A stretch of 64,000 bases of DNA from Elusimicrobiota bacterium (GTDB lineage Bacteria; Elusimicrobiota; Elusimicrobia; FEN-1173). The notes under the pieces were generated by a model. That model saw only the letters and a list, made by a program, of their open reading frames with translations, was not told where the DNA came from and made no database searches. Position numbers and translations under genes: made by a program. The first letter of the stretch is position 1; every line of letters starts with the position of its first letter. Positions 35,950 to 45,990 of this stretch are shown here, in pieces. The DNA lies in the NCBI GenBank assembly GCA_016721625.1, contig JADKHR010000001.1, positions 496,001-560,000 on the forward strand, given 5' to 3'.

Positions 35950-36864
35950 TCAGGGCCTGGCGGGATTTATCCGGGGTCCCGAACCGTTCCTTGGCCATGG
36001 CCGCCCAACGGGCGGCCCGTTCCCAGGATTTCCGGCCCCCTCGGTTTCGGCCCGTTTCCAAGATAGCCAGCCTTCCTGGATCGCCGAGACGATTTCATCC
36101 CAATAGACGTGAATCCAGGGCAAGGTGAGAAGGAAATAGAGCTGTCCCCAGGGGAGCTTGGAAAGAAGCGGGGCCAGAAGGAACCAGGCCGTGAAGGTGA
36201 TCGCCGCGTTTCTCAGATACTCCATTTTTTTTGAAAATTCCCGCCAACGGATCCAACCCGACAGAAGGGGAATGAAAAGGGTCAAGGCGTAGAAGTGGTT
36301 GTAGATCCAGCCCGCGAGCCCGATCCGAGATACCTCCAAAACCCCGTTCCGAACGGAAACGCCGTAGCGCGAAACATCGGGGTGGGACGCCAGGATCACC
36401 GAAGGAATTTTTCCGACTAGCCAAAGCACGAACCCGACCCCGACCGACAGGAGAAGCCAAGCCGCCAGGGGCCGGGCGGCCCCTTTCAAACGGGGCCCCT
36501 GAAAAAGATGTTTCCCCAGGGCGATGGTGCGATCCAGCCCGAAAACACCGAAGAGAATGCCCACGAGCAGAAAGGTGGCGATAAAAAGAAGGGTGGGAGC
36601 GGCCGTGCCCAAGAGGAGCCTGGTGTAGAAGACAAGGGCGTGGAGAAGAAGCAGGGCGAAAGCCGTGGAAATGGGGCGGGGGGAAAGCCCGAGCCATCGC
36701 CGGGTAGCCACGGCCACCAGCGCGGCCCCCAACGTCACCATCCACCCGTTTCGGAAAAAGAACCCCAGGAAAGCCGCCGCGGGCCCCCAGGTCGCCAGAG
36801 AAAGGGAGGCCCCATAAAGAGTCATAAAAAAAGCCAACAAAAGTAAAACCCAGGATTTTTTCAT
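35950..36864 (-). CDS. Polytopic membrane protein of unknown function
   Basis: 304 residues with seven or eight hydrophobic helices (WVLLLLAFFMTLYGASLSL, MVTLGAALVAVAT, FALLLLHALVFYTRLLLG, LFIATFLLVGILFGVFGL, AAWLLLSVGVGFVLWLVG and more). I do not recognise a family. A clear AGAGGATG ribosome site precedes the ATG. First gene of the operon with alpha-2-macroglobulin, pbpC and spoIID, overlapping the likely macroglobulin start. The C-terminal ~20 residues may be out of frame: another frame reads KSWERAARWAAM after a possible missing C in CCCCC near 36040. Confidence 0.65.
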   Translation of the reverse strand: MKKSWVLLLLAFFMTLYGASLSLATWGPAAAFLGFFFRNGWMVTLGAALVAVATRRWLGLSPRPISTAFALLLLHALVFYTRLLLGTAAPTLLFIATFLLVGILFGVFGLDRTIALGKHLFQGPRLKGAARPLAAWLLLSVGVGFVLWLVGKIPSVILASHPDVSRYGVSVRNGVLEVSRIGLAGWIYNHFYALTLFIPLLSGWIRWREFSKKMEYLRNAAITFTAWFLLAPLLSKLPWGQLYFLLTLPWIHVYWDEIVSAIQEGWLSWKRAETEGAGNPGNGPPVGRPWPRNGSGPRINPARP

Positions 36865-37139
36865 TCGTCATCCTCTTTTTTGGCTGAAATAAACCAATTT
36901 GACTGCTCCCATGATAACAAATGTTTTTGGATGACCATGGGTCAAATGTTAGGGAGAGAAAACTTTCCCGAATGACCCTTCCGGGGACTGGTTCCATGTA
37001 TTCAGGAAGGGCAACAGCCTCATGGAAACCGATGACGAGAGCCACATTCGGGAGTTCAACAATATAATTGTGGCCCAAGGGTTTCCGCCCTTTGTATAAT
37101 ACGGTCACTGCAACAGAGGCGCACCCGGGAGGATTCAAC
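36865..37139. promoter_or_regulatory. Divergent intergenic region with -10 element for the Spy-like gene
   Basis: 275 bases between the membrane protein (minus) and the Spy-like gene (plus). TATAAT at 37094-37099 is a perfect -10 about 40 bases before the GTG start; no good -35 stands at 17 bases. The GGGAGGA ribosome site lies at about 37127-37133. Nothing else recognisable. Confidence 0.45.
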
Positions 37140-37586
37140 GTGAAAAAAACAGGGATCTTGTTGGCGGCAACGGTGTGGATGGTTGGAGTGGGCCTTCGGG
37201 CCGAAATGGATCACGAAGGGATGGGAATGGACCCCTCGTCCCACAAGGCGGAAATGATTGACGGCCGGGTGGACCAAATGGCCAAGGCCCTTTCGCTCAC
37301 GGCGGACCAGAAAGCCAAAGTCAAGGCGGTCCTGGAATCCGACTGGGAAGCCAAACTCGCCCAAATGAAAGAAATGGGCGAAAAAATGAAGGCCATGAAA
37401 GAAGCTTCGGACGCCAAAATCAAGGCTTTGCTGAATCCGGATCAACAGGCCAAGTTCGATAAGATGTGCGCCGAGAAACCCTGTTGCGGGATGGCCGGGA
37501 TGAAGGGCCACAAATGCCCGGTCGGGAAGGACAAACCGAAGGCCTGTTGCCCCATGACGGGGGCCACGAAAAACGGTTCAAAATAA
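37140..37586 (+). CDS. Spy/CpxP-like periplasmic protein with Cys/Met-rich metal-binding tail
   Basis: 148 residues. Signal peptide MKKTGILLAATVWMVGVGLRA, then a His/Met-rich start (MDHEGMGMD), a helical LTADQKAKVKAVLESDW segment and LLNPDQQAKFDKMC, which resemble the LTxxQ repeats of Spy/CpxP chaperones. The tail has CCGMAGMKGHKCPVGK and CCPM, giving five cysteines. GTG start chosen because GGGAGGA lies eight bases upstream and the signal peptide begins there. Likely a periplasmic metal- or stress-related protein; metal unknown. Followed by a strong terminator. Confidence 0.75.
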   Translation: MKKTGILLAATVWMVGVGLRAEMDHEGMGMDPSSHKAEMIDGRVDQMAKALSLTADQKAKVKAVLESDWEAKLAQMKEMGEKMKAMKEASDAKIKALLNPDQQAKFDKMCAEKPCCGMAGMKGHKCPVGKDKPKACCPMTGATKNGSK

Positions 37587-37602
37587 CCCGTCCGTATTCA
37601 CG

Positions 37603-37637
37603 CCCCCGCCCGTCCCAAAGACGGGCGGGGGTTTTTT
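37603..37637 (+). terminator. Rho-independent terminator of the Spy-like gene
   Basis: CCCCCGCCCGT pairs with ACGGGCGGGGG (11 bp, loop CCCAAAG) and is followed by six T. It starts 16 bases after the stop codon. The best terminator in the window. Confidence 0.92.
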
Positions 37638-37704
37638 ATTTCTTCCAAGCGAGGGAGAAATCAAGTGTTTCAAAGTGACAAGAACAACGGCTAATCCCCC
37701 CGCG

Positions 37705-37724
37705 CCCCCCTTTGGAAAGGGGGG
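37705..37724. repeat. Intergenic C/G-rich palindrome
   Basis: Nine-base arms CCCCCCTTT and AAAGGGGGG around GG. The rest of 37640-37889 holds no gene I can support, apart from TACAAT near 37813 that could be a -10 for the next gene. Palindromes of this form are often dispersed intergenic repeats; no second copy was noticed here. Confidence 0.5.
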
Positions 37725-37889
37725 AAAAGGCAGGCAGAGAATGAGCGGTCCCCCGGTCTCTCCCACGGGGCGGCATGGCCGACAAAAAAATTGCCCCCTA
37801 AGAAACGAACATGTACAATACATGAACAGAACTTTGTCGTTTATTTGGTTTTTCTGATCTTCGCGTGGTCAGAAAAACGGGGGATAACG

Positions 37890-38401
37890 GTGGATAAGCT
37901 CAGGGTCAAAATGAGGATGGGGGAACGGGAATTCGAGGCCGAGGGGCCCCGGGAGGCGGTGGAAGCCCGCTGGGCGGAGGCCCGATCTTGGCTATTTGAG
38001 GATCGTCCGAAGCAGAAAAGCGCCGACGTTGAAGTCGCTCAACCCCTCCAGGAACGGGACGCCCACCCCCTGTTCGACATCGACCGGGGACGCCGGACGA
38101 TCCGTCTCCGGGTCTTGCCCCCCCGGGGGGAGATCCTTCAACGGCTCTCGAATGCCCTTTTGCTTCTTCTTCATGGTTATCGAGACCTCCTCCATCGTCC
38201 GGAAATACCCGTCACTCGTATGGCCGAAGACCTTCCGAATGTCCAGGTTTCGCTGGGCTCAAAAGACTTTCCCGCGCCTTCGATCGGCTGGAACAGGAAG
38301 GACTGGCCGCCCGGTCGGGTGCCGGGAAGGGCACCCGATATAGAGCGACCCACCCTGGCTTGGAAAGCGCCAGGGCCCTGGTCCAATCCCTATCGAAGTG
38401 A
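37890..38401 (+). pseudogene. Winged-helix-like DNA-binding protein with two frameshifts
   Basis: The GTG at 37890 opens DKLRVKMRMGEREFEAEGP, and the frame is good to PVTRMAEDL at about 38232. Removing one C near 38234 and one A near 38246 restores EDLRMSGFAGLKRLSRAFDR, continuing to LEQEGLAARSGAGKGTRYRA and a stop at 38399-38401. The latter resembles the wing of a winged-helix domain. About 170 residues if intact. Target and function unknown. Ends one base before the convergent DUF6159 gene. Confidence 0.5.
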
Positions 38402-38402
38402 G

Positions 38403-39368
38403 TTAGGCTTTCTTTATTTTCCAGGCCAAATCGAGGGAATCCTTCTCAAAAGGACCGGCGATTTGCCCGGTGGAGGCGTAGAGATAGAGCGCGCAACGGT
38501 AGATTTGGTTTCCGACGCTCATCAGATAAACAAAAGAAAATAGGCCCAGGAGCCAGAAAACGAACGTCCCTCCGAATACCCAAGGGGTCCTTAAGGTGGC
38601 GGAGAGATAGCCGCTCACTCCCAAGAGAACGATCGATGCCAGAAGAACGATCACACCGCCGAACTGGATCCCCAAAAACCCAATCACCGCCTCGCCCCAG
38701 GCCTTGCGGAGCGTCTCCGCAGATCGACGGAGAACGGCCACAGGGTTGGACCCAGCCTCCTCATCCATCACAAGCACCGGGATAACGAAGACGCTGGCCG
38801 CGCTCCAGGCGAGCCCGACCAGGCGAAGGATCAATTTACCAACGAGCCCCACGCGCTCTTCCAAGGACTTAATCAACCAACCCACCAGGCCCGCGAAAAG
38901 CGACCAGAGAAAAATGGCCGGCAATCGCCCAAAGGCGAACCGGAGACCCTCCCGAATTGAAACAGGTTGTCCTTGAAGCGCATTCATGATTTCCCGGTAG
39001 AAGGCAACGTTAAAAAACGTCGCCATAAACATCGCCAGAAAATAGACAACGGCCACATACCCCATGGCCTGAGCGGTAACACGCAACTGATCCCGAGCCG
39101 CCCGCGATGAGGATGAAGACGCCTCTTTGACCGCTTTTATGGAGGATTCCGTAAAGACAGATTGGGAGACGGCTTTCCAATGAGCCGGCTCATTGTATCG
39201 ATGCCCCGTGGGCTGAAGCGCCACCGGCGCCAGTATAAAAGGGATCATGGCCAGGGTAAAAAAGGTCACCAGTAGAGGAAAAAGCATCAGTTTCTTGTGG
39301 TCTCGCATGACCGACCAGGTTTGTTGGACCAAACGCCAGCTGCTTTGAAACCGTTCACCGAACCCCAT
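38403..39368 (-). CDS. DUF6159-like integral membrane protein
   Basis: 321 residues from ATG 39368, chosen because GGAGG stands seven bases upstream; an ATG-less extension to 39425 is possible. After MGFGERFQSSWRLVQQTWSVMRDHKKLMLFPLL, the hallmark N-terminus of the family, come five or six membrane helices, a YREIMNALQGQPVSIREGLRFA loop and a conserved VFVIPVLVMDEE segment. Function unknown; the family is annotated only as membrane protein. Confidence 0.75.
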   Translation of the reverse strand: MGFGERFQSSWRLVQQTWSVMRDHKKLMLFPLLVTFFTLAMIPFILAPVALQPTGHRYNEPAHWKAVSQSVFTESSIKAVKEASSSSSRAARDQLRVTAQAMGYVAVVYFLAMFMATFFNVAFYREIMNALQGQPVSIREGLRFAFGRLPAIFLWSLFAGLVGWLIKSLEERVGLVGKLILRLVGLAWSAASVFVIPVLVMDEEAGSNPVAVLRRSAETLRKAWGEAVIGFLGIQFGGVIVLLASIVLLGVSGYLSATLRTPWVFGGTFVFWLLGLFSFVYLMSVGNQIYRCALYLYASTGQIAGPFEKDSLDLAWKIKKA

Positions 39369-39782
39369 AGAGAGACCTCCAAGGCCGAACGCTCGAAACG
39401 AGGAGACAATGAAAAACAACTTCACTGACTCGGAACGAGAAATCGGTTTATTTTAGAAATGCCGCGGAGACAACCCGGCCGAATCAACCATAGATCGAGT
39501 TCGCCGTTTCGTCAACCCCTTTCTGAATATTATGTCCGATAATATATATTATGTTAAATATACGGCAAGCAAACTGGATCGCGCATGCCGAAGAATTTGT
39601 ATTAGCTATTTAGTTGAAATTATTGTTTGTCAATCGTTTCTAATTCGATATTAATATTATTTATTTGGTTTTTCGATGATGCGCATGGATGCCTCACTTT
39701 CCCATTGACAAAATTCTGTTTTTGGGGCATTCTCTAATTCGACCCCGGCCGAGAGGCCGTCCCGGTCGAAAAAGGAGCTGGA
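39369..39782. other. AT-rich intergenic region with a 14-bp palindrome and a TTGACA promoter element
   Basis: 414 bases without a supported gene. From about 39500 to 39670 the base composition is strongly AT-rich, unlike its surroundings, and contains the perfect palindrome ATAATATATATTAT (39539-39552). TTGACA at 39705-39710, 17 bases before CATTCT (39728-39733), is a plausible promoter for the SPFH operon. Could bind a nucleoid protein or be a remnant of foreign DNA; neither is shown. Confidence 0.5.
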
Positions 39783-39905
39783 ATGTTTCAACTGGCACTG
39801 GATATTCTGTTGGTCGGTGGAGTCTTGATCCTCTTTCTTCGGATCGTGACCTGGTATCGCTCCAGGTCGGCTAGCCGCGCCAACGACACCACAAACAAAC
39901 CCTAA
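39783..39905 (+). CDS. 40-residue membrane microprotein at the head of the SPFH operon
   Basis: MFQLALDILLVGGVLILFLR followed by a basic, polar tail ending in TNKP. One transmembrane helix, inside-positive tail. AAGGAG lies six to seven bases before the ATG, and the stop is 19 bases before the SPFH gene, so it looks translated as part of that operon. No family recognised. Confidence 0.6.
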   Translation: MFQLALDILLVGGVLILFLRIVTWYRSRSASRANDTTNKP

Positions 39906-39924
39906 ACACCCCTTGGAGACCCCC

Positions 39925-41148
39925 ATGGAACGAGATCGCTTGTCCCTTATCCTGAACACCGGCGCCCTCAAAACGGCCGGCGCTCTTTTGATATTGGTGG
40001 TCCTGCTCATCCTGGCCCCCAAACTCTTCGAGACCAACAACGCGGGAAATTACGTTATCCGGCAGGCGGCCGTCACCGGGAAATTAACCGCCATTACCGA
40101 TTCCGGGATGTTCCTTCAATTTTTCGGGGATGTTTTCAGGTACCGGGCGGCAGACACCCTATACTTTTCAAAACACCAGGATGAAGGCAGGGAAACGGAT
40201 GATTCCATATCCGTCCGATTCAACGACGGGGCCACCGCCCAGGTCACCGGCAATATCCGGTTTGAGATCCCGAACAACCCGGAACAGCTGGTGGACCTTC
40301 ATAAGAAATTCCGGGGCTATGACGCGGTGATCCGCGATACCATCGACCAGGTGGTCTCGGAGGCCGTTATCTTGACCGCCGCATTGATGAGCGCGGAGGA
40401 GTCTTACACCACCAAACGCGCGGAATTCTCCCAAATGGCGGACGACCAGGTCAAAAACGGAGTTTACCTCACGGAAGCCGACACCATCGACTTCCGAGAC
40501 TCCAAGACAGGAGAAATCAACAAGAAACAGATTGTCCGGGTCCAGACCAACACCAAGGGCGAATTTGAGCGAAAAGAAAGCGTCTTTTCGAAGTATGGGA
40601 TCCGAGTCACCCAGTTCGTCATCAAGGAAATAGACTACGAAGCCAACGTGGACCAACAAATTACGACAAAGCAACAGGCCCTCATGAAGACCGTTTCGGC
40701 CAAGGCGGAGGCCGAAAAGGCCCAACAGGATCGTTTGACGGCGGAGGAGGTGGGTAAGAAGAACGTGGCGGTGGCGAAATACGAGCAGGAGGTGGAGAAA
40801 GCGAAGGCCATCACGGCGGCCGAGAAGGAGCTGGAGGTGGCGAAACTGAACCGATCCGCCGCGGAACAGTATAAATTGACCCAAATTTCCCGGGCGGAAG
40901 GCGACGCGGAATACCGTCGACGCATTATGGCCGCCGACGGCGCTCTGGAGAAAAAATTGGACGCCTATGTCCAGACCCAAAAGGTTTGGGCCGACGCCTT
41001 CGCCAACGCGAAGAACGCCGTGGTTCCCGAAATCATGATGGGCCAAGGCGGCGCCACGGGCGGAAACAACGCCGCCATGAACCTGATGGAAATCATGGCG
41101 GTCAAGGCCGCCCGTGATCTACAACTAGACTTGAAACCTAAACCCTAA
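39925..41148 (+). CDS. SPFH/band 7 domain protein
   Basis: 407 residues from ATG 39925 (TTGGAG upstream). One N-terminal membrane helix (TAGALLILVVLLILAPKLF), then a prohibitin/SPFH domain (about 40-240) with SISVRFNDGATAQVTGNIRFE and a long Ala/Glu/Lys-rich coiled coil (AEAEKAQQDRLTAEEVGKK, VEKAKAITAAEKELEVAKL) that would drive ring or microdomain assembly. The end is Gly/Met-rich. Such proteins organise membrane microdomains. Flanked by two microproteins in the same operon. Confidence 0.9.
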   Translation: MERDRLSLILNTGALKTAGALLILVVLLILAPKLFETNNAGNYVIRQAAVTGKLTAITDSGMFLQFFGDVFRYRAADTLYFSKHQDEGRETDDSISVRFNDGATAQVTGNIRFEIPNNPEQLVDLHKKFRGYDAVIRDTIDQVVSEAVILTAALMSAEESYTTKRAEFSQMADDQVKNGVYLTEADTIDFRDSKTGEINKKQIVRVQTNTKGEFERKESVFSKYGIRVTQFVIKEIDYEANVDQQITTKQQALMKTVSAKAEAEKAQQDRLTAEEVGKKNVAVAKYEQEVEKAKAITAAEKELEVAKLNRSAAEQYKLTQISRAEGDAEYRRRIMAADGALEKKLDAYVQTQKVWADAFANAKNAVVPEIMMGQGGATGGNNAAMNLMEIMAVKAARDLQLDLKPKP

Positions 41149-41165
41149 TCACCACGGAGGACAAC

Positions 41166-41357
41166 GTGTTCACCATCGGCGAATTCAAAGGCAATATGGT
41201 CATCAGCTTAAAAACCAACGAAAACGATCGGTTCGGCTTGACCTTTGGCCTCACCAAAGCCAAACTGATCCTGGACCATATCGATGAAATCAAGAAATTT
41301 TACGACGAAAACAAGGAAAAAATTCAACGCAAATCCCCCCCCACGCCAGCCCCCTAA
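41166..41357 (+). CDS. Conserved small protein downstream of the SPFH gene
   Basis: 63 residues, GTG start with GGAGGAC eight bases upstream. MFTIGEFKGNMVISLKTNEN and FGLTFGLTKAKLILDHIDEI suggest two or three strands and a helix; soluble, no signal. The spacing of 17 bases from the SPFH stop indicates the same operon. Function unknown. Confidence 0.7.
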   Translation: MFTIGEFKGNMVISLKTNENDRFGLTFGLTKAKLILDHIDEIKKFYDENKEKIQRKSPPTPAP

Positions 41358-41420
41358 TTCTCCGGCGGGGGAGAGCGTTGACCCTCCAGAGGAAATAGTC
41401 CAAGGGGGTCGGACGGAACG

Positions 41421-42305
41421 TTAGCGGGGGTTCGCGCGGGGATCGTCGAGCAGGCGGAGCAGGTATTGACCGTAATCGTTCTTCTTCATGGGTTCGGCCA
41501 AGCGCCGAAGTTGGTCGGCGTTGATGTATCCCTGGGAAAAAGCGATTTCCTCCGGGCAAGACACGCGCAACCCCTGGCGGTCCTGAATGGTTTCGATGAA
41601 AACCGAGGCCTGCAGGAGGGACTCGTGGGTGCCCGTGTCCAGCCAGGCGATGCCCCGCCCCAGCCGTTCCACGTTCAGTTCCCCCCACTCCAAATACACC
41701 CGGTTGACGTCCGTGATCTCCAGTTCCCCCCGGGCGGAAGGTTTTAAACCGGCGGCCACGTTCAGCACCCGATTGTCGTAAAAATAGAGGCCCGTCACGG
41801 CGAAATTTGATTTGGGTTTTGGCGGTTTCTCCTCAATGGAGACGGCCCTGCCGTCTGGGTCGAAGGCCACCACCCCGTAATCTTCGGGTTTGCGCACGGA
41901 GTAGGCGAACACGGTGGCGCCCTTTTCCCGGCCGGCCGCACGGTGCAAATCCTCCACCAAGCCGTGCCCGTAGAAAATATTATCCCCCAAGACCAAGGCC
42001 ACGCGATCCGTTCCCACAAAATCCCGGCCGATGGTAAACGCCTGGGCCAAGCCGCCGGGAGAGGGTTGGACGGCATAGGAAATCTTGAGCCCAATCCAGG
42101 AACCATCGTCCAGGAGCCGTTTAAACCCCTCCTGCTCATGGGGGGTGGTGATGATCAAAATATCCCGGATCCCGGCCAACATCAAGACCGAGAGGGGATA
42201 ATAAATCATAGGCTTGTCGTAGATGGGCACCAACTGTTTGCTGATGCCGCGCGTGAGCGGGTAAAGACGCGTGCCGGAACCGCCGGCGAGGATGATTCCT
42301 TTCAT
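41421..42305 (-). CDS. rfbA: Glucose-1-phosphate thymidylyltransferase
   Basis: 294 residues, normal length. Nucleotide-binding start [20 protein letters not shown], then [31 protein letters not shown], and [19 protein letters not shown]: all RfbA hallmarks. Makes dTDP-glucose from glucose-1-phosphate and dTTP for dTDP-rhamnose and related sugars. The other rml genes are not in the window. The in-frame extension upstream to 42557 is shadow sequence inside the DUF4301 gene. Confidence 0.97.
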   Translation of the reverse strand: MKGIILAGGSGTRLYPLTRGISKQLVPIYDKPMIYYPLSVLMLAGIRDILIITTPHEQEGFKRLLDDGSWIGLKISYAVQPSPGGLAQAFTIGRDFVGTDRVALVLGDNIFYGHGLVEDLHRAAGREKGATVFAYSVRKPEDYGVVAFDPDGRAVSIEEKPPKPKSNFAVTGLYFYDNRVLNVAAGLKPSARGELEITDVNRVYLEWGELNVERLGRGIAWLDTGTHESLLQASVFIETIQDRQGLRVSCPEEIAFSQGYINADQLRRLAEPMKKNDYGQYLLRLLDDPRANPR

Positions 42306-42324
42306 AGCCGTTCCCAATGATACA

Positions 42325-43893
42325 TCATCTGTTCGCCCGATGTCCCGGCCGGAGAAGGTCGTTGATGGTTTTGACGGGATGGAAGACCCGGGCCGGGATC
42401 TCCACAAAAATCGTGTTCCAATGGGCCATGCCGCCGTTCCATAAGCCGGGGTGCTCGAGGGTGAGGATATCCTGACCCTCGAAATGTTTGCGGGAAACCA
42501 TCGCGGCAGACGGATCGGCGTATGGCGAAAGACGGAAGGGCTTTCCGCGGAAATCACGAAGCCCCACCACCATGTCCACGGGGTTAAAATGCGTGGCGCG
42601 CCCCAGCAGGGCCTCTCGCGAATGGGGGATCTGGGACGCCTCGACGATTTGAACGAAGGGCCCCTCCCCGCCGGTGACCCAGAAAGGGCCGCCGCCGGGT
42701 TCCCCTCGGTTGGGAACCATGCCGCACACCCTCCAGGGACGGGTTAAGAGCCGGACCACGCGGGCGCGCCGTTGAGCCAACGTCAGGCCCCGGGGAACGC
42801 CGCTCCCCAACGTCACCCGAATGAAATTCTCGGCTTGACGTATAATTCCATGCGGAGAGTTTCGTGCCCGAACGGCCTGAATCCATCGGCCGGACGTTTC
42901 CTGGGCTTCGATCAATCGTCCCGCCAAGGCGGCCCGCCAAAGGTTCCCCTCCGCCTGGTGGGAAGGGGTCGGCACGTTGTCGATGTTCTTGATAAAAACG
43001 AGGTCCCCCCCCGTCCCTTCGAGATTGGCCAAGAGCGCCCCGTGACCGCCCGGGCGAAAGAGCAGACCCCCATCCGAGCGGCGGACCCAGCCCCCGTCCG
43101 CGTCCAGAGCCAGGGTGTCCAAGGAGGCATCCTGAACGCTGAATTTAAGCTCTGCCAGGCCCCTGGAGCGACGTTTGAGTGATTCCGATACCTGGCGACC
43201 CAAGCGTCGATACTCCGCCAGATGCTCCGGAAGAACCGTGAAGTGAACGCGCACGGGGCGGGTTTTGTCGGCGAAGGCCGAGGATTCAACCACCTGCTCC
43301 TCAAAAGCGGTTCGCGAACGGGGGCCGATCCGGTGGAACGGGATGAGCCCCTTTGGGCGCCGAGCCAGGTCCAGACCCTTAGGCCCGAGCAGAGCGTCCA
43401 AAAGCGGGTCCAGGTCTTGCTTCGCTAAAAGCCGTGGGAGATTTTTTTGGTGGATTTTTTTCAGTATTTTCGCGAGATCGCTCCGCAAAGCGAAACGGTC
43501 CAACTCCGAAAAGAATCGGAAAGCGTCCCTCGAAAAAGGGGCGCCCCCTTGTCGTAAAACCTCCCCGGCGCTCGCGCGGGATTCTTTTCGGGCTCGATCC
43601 AACTGAAGGAGAGGGTGAAAGAGGCGTGTGGCGGCCCCGGAGGCGGGAATAAAGCGTGAGAAGCGGCCGGCGTGATCCGCGGACCTCGCCAGGCGGGCCA
43701 AACGGTCTCGCTCCGCGCGAGACAAACGCTCGATCCCGTCTCCGATGGAACAGGGACGCAGGAGGGGCGGGAAGGGCGGCGGCCGGCGGAGGAGGCGGGC
43801 TTGACGGCGGGCGTCGCGCGGGCGCAGGCCCCGGGCGATCAAATCCCGACGGTCGCGCGGGCTGAAACGAATTAAACGATGGGCCGGGCCCAA
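42325..43893 (-). CDS. DUF4301 family protein (nucleotidyltransferase-like)
   Basis: 522 residues. [41 protein letters not shown] and [18 protein letters not shown] identify DUF4301. The ASGAATR loop and KGLIPFH resemble the nucleotide-binding start of sugar nucleotidyltransferases, which fits its position 19 bases upstream of rfbA. Start is uncertain: TTG at 43893 puts [13 protein letters not shown], the usual beginning of the family, 10 residues in. Enzymatic activity not established. Confidence 0.85.
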   Translation of the reverse strand: MGPAHRLIRFSPRDRRDLIARGLRPRDARRQARLLRRPPPFPPLLRPCSIGDGIERLSRAERDRLARLARSADHAGRFSRFIPASGAATRLFHPLLQLDRARKESRASAGEVLRQGGAPFSRDAFRFFSELDRFALRSDLAKILKKIHQKNLPRLLAKQDLDPLLDALLGPKGLDLARRPKGLIPFHRIGPRSRTAFEEQVVESSAFADKTRPVRVHFTVLPEHLAEYRRLGRQVSESLKRRSRGLAELKFSVQDASLDTLALDADGGWVRRSDGGLLFRPGGHGALLANLEGTGGDLVFIKNIDNVPTPSHQAEGNLWRAALAGRLIEAQETSGRWIQAVRARNSPHGIIRQAENFIRVTLGSGVPRGLTLAQRRARVVRLLTRPWRVCGMVPNRGEPGGGPFWVTGGEGPFVQIVEASQIPHSREALLGRATHFNPVDMVVGLRDFRGKPFRLSPYADPSAAMVSRKHFEGQDILTLEHPGLWNGGMAHWNTIFVEIPARVFHPVKTINDLLRPGHRANR

Positions 43894-43944
43894 AAAGAAG
43901 ACCTCGAACCCGCTTTCATTTTATCGTGCTCAGACCCGCGGCGT

Positions 43945-44106
43945 TTAGGCTTCCACCGGCAAGGAAGAAATGTCGGTGGAGTTGGTCCAAAGGCTTTTGC
44001 AGGAGGAACATTCAAAATATTTCAGGTCTTTGCCGGCGTCGGTACGGGACTGCTTAACGTGAACCGTTCCTTTGACGTTGCATTTGGGACAGAGCGTGTC
44101 GGACAT
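43945..44106 (-). CDS. 53-residue zinc-ribbon protein
   Basis: MSDTLCPKCNVKGTVHVKQS, then YFECSSCKSLW: two CxxC knuckles 23 residues apart (C6, C9, C33, C36), a classical zinc ribbon. GGAGGG precedes the ATG by six bases. Ends SLPVEA. Small zinc ribbons of this kind are often transcription- or ribosome-associated, but no partner is indicated here. Confidence 0.75.
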   Translation of the reverse strand: MSDTLCPKCNVKGTVHVKQSRTDAGKDLKYFECSSCKSLWTNSTDISSLPVEA

Positions 44107-44161
44107 GAAGGCCCTCCTGCCGTGTGTCTCTTTAGCCGCCCGATGTAACCGTCAGGCGTGC

Positions 44162-44252
44162 ATTTTGTAGTTGGCCCATTTATGGGGCCACATTTTTTCA
44201 AGACGCGTTCTTCCGATACTAAATCGCCCGATAAATCGGGCAACTACAAAAT
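44162..44252. repeat. MITE-like element with 12-bp perfect terminal inverted repeats
   Basis: ATTTTGTAGTTG at 44162 and CAACTACAAAAT ending at 44252 are perfect inverted termini; the arms extend imperfectly to 22 bases (CCCATTTAT against ATAAATCGGG). Inside are two smaller palindromes, GGCCCATTTATGGGGCC and GCCCGATAAATCGGGC (44226-44241). No coding capacity; 91 bp between the zinc-ribbon and ftsB genes. Confidence 0.7.
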
Positions 44253-44278
44253 TCGCTTCAGTGCGCCAAGGTGATTCC

Positions 44279-44590
44279 CTACAGTTTCTTCGATGGCGGC
44301 GCCCCGGAGGCGTCGTCCACAAAACGGAACTCGATCTCGCCGGGCCGAAGCAAGCCCAACTCCCGCCGCGCGGCGAGTTCAATGAATTCCTCGTCATTTT
44401 CCGCCCGCGCCAGCCGCGCCTCGAGCGAGCGCATCCGCCGGCGGGATTCGGCCAAACGGTCTTCGAGGCGTTGCAGATCCTCTCGGCGGAGCCAATAATG
44501 CCGCACCGCGCCGCCGCACACCAACACCGATAAAACAAGAACCCCTCCCAGGACCCAGAACGCCCGGCGGCGCAGGTTCCTACGAGTCAT
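44279..44590 (-). CDS. ftsB: Septum formation initiator FtsB/DivIC
   Basis: 103 residues: basic N-terminus, one membrane helix (FWVLGGVLVLSVLVCGGAV), a coiled coil (LQRLEDRLAESRRRMRSLEARL) and the family end AARRELGLLRPGEIEFRF. With FtsL and FtsQ it activates the septal peptidoglycan synthase FtsWI. Directly follows eno, two bases apart, the same gene order as in E. coli. Confidence 0.92.
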   Translation of the reverse strand: MTRRNLRRRAFWVLGGVLVLSVLVCGGAVRHYWLRREDLQRLEDRLAESRRRMRSLEARLARAENDEEFIELAARRELGLLRPGEIEFRFVDDASGAPPSKKL

Positions 44591-44592
44591 GG

Positions 44593-45990
<1,398 letters not shown>

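Noticed and set aside
36095..37138. A 347-codon minus-strand frame
   Set aside because: It crosses the intergenic region and runs out of frame through the polytopic membrane protein, which has a good ribosome site and hydrophobic helices in another frame.
41358..41420. Terminator between the SPFH operon and rfbA
   Set aside because: Only a four-base stem (CTCC/GGAG) without a T tract.
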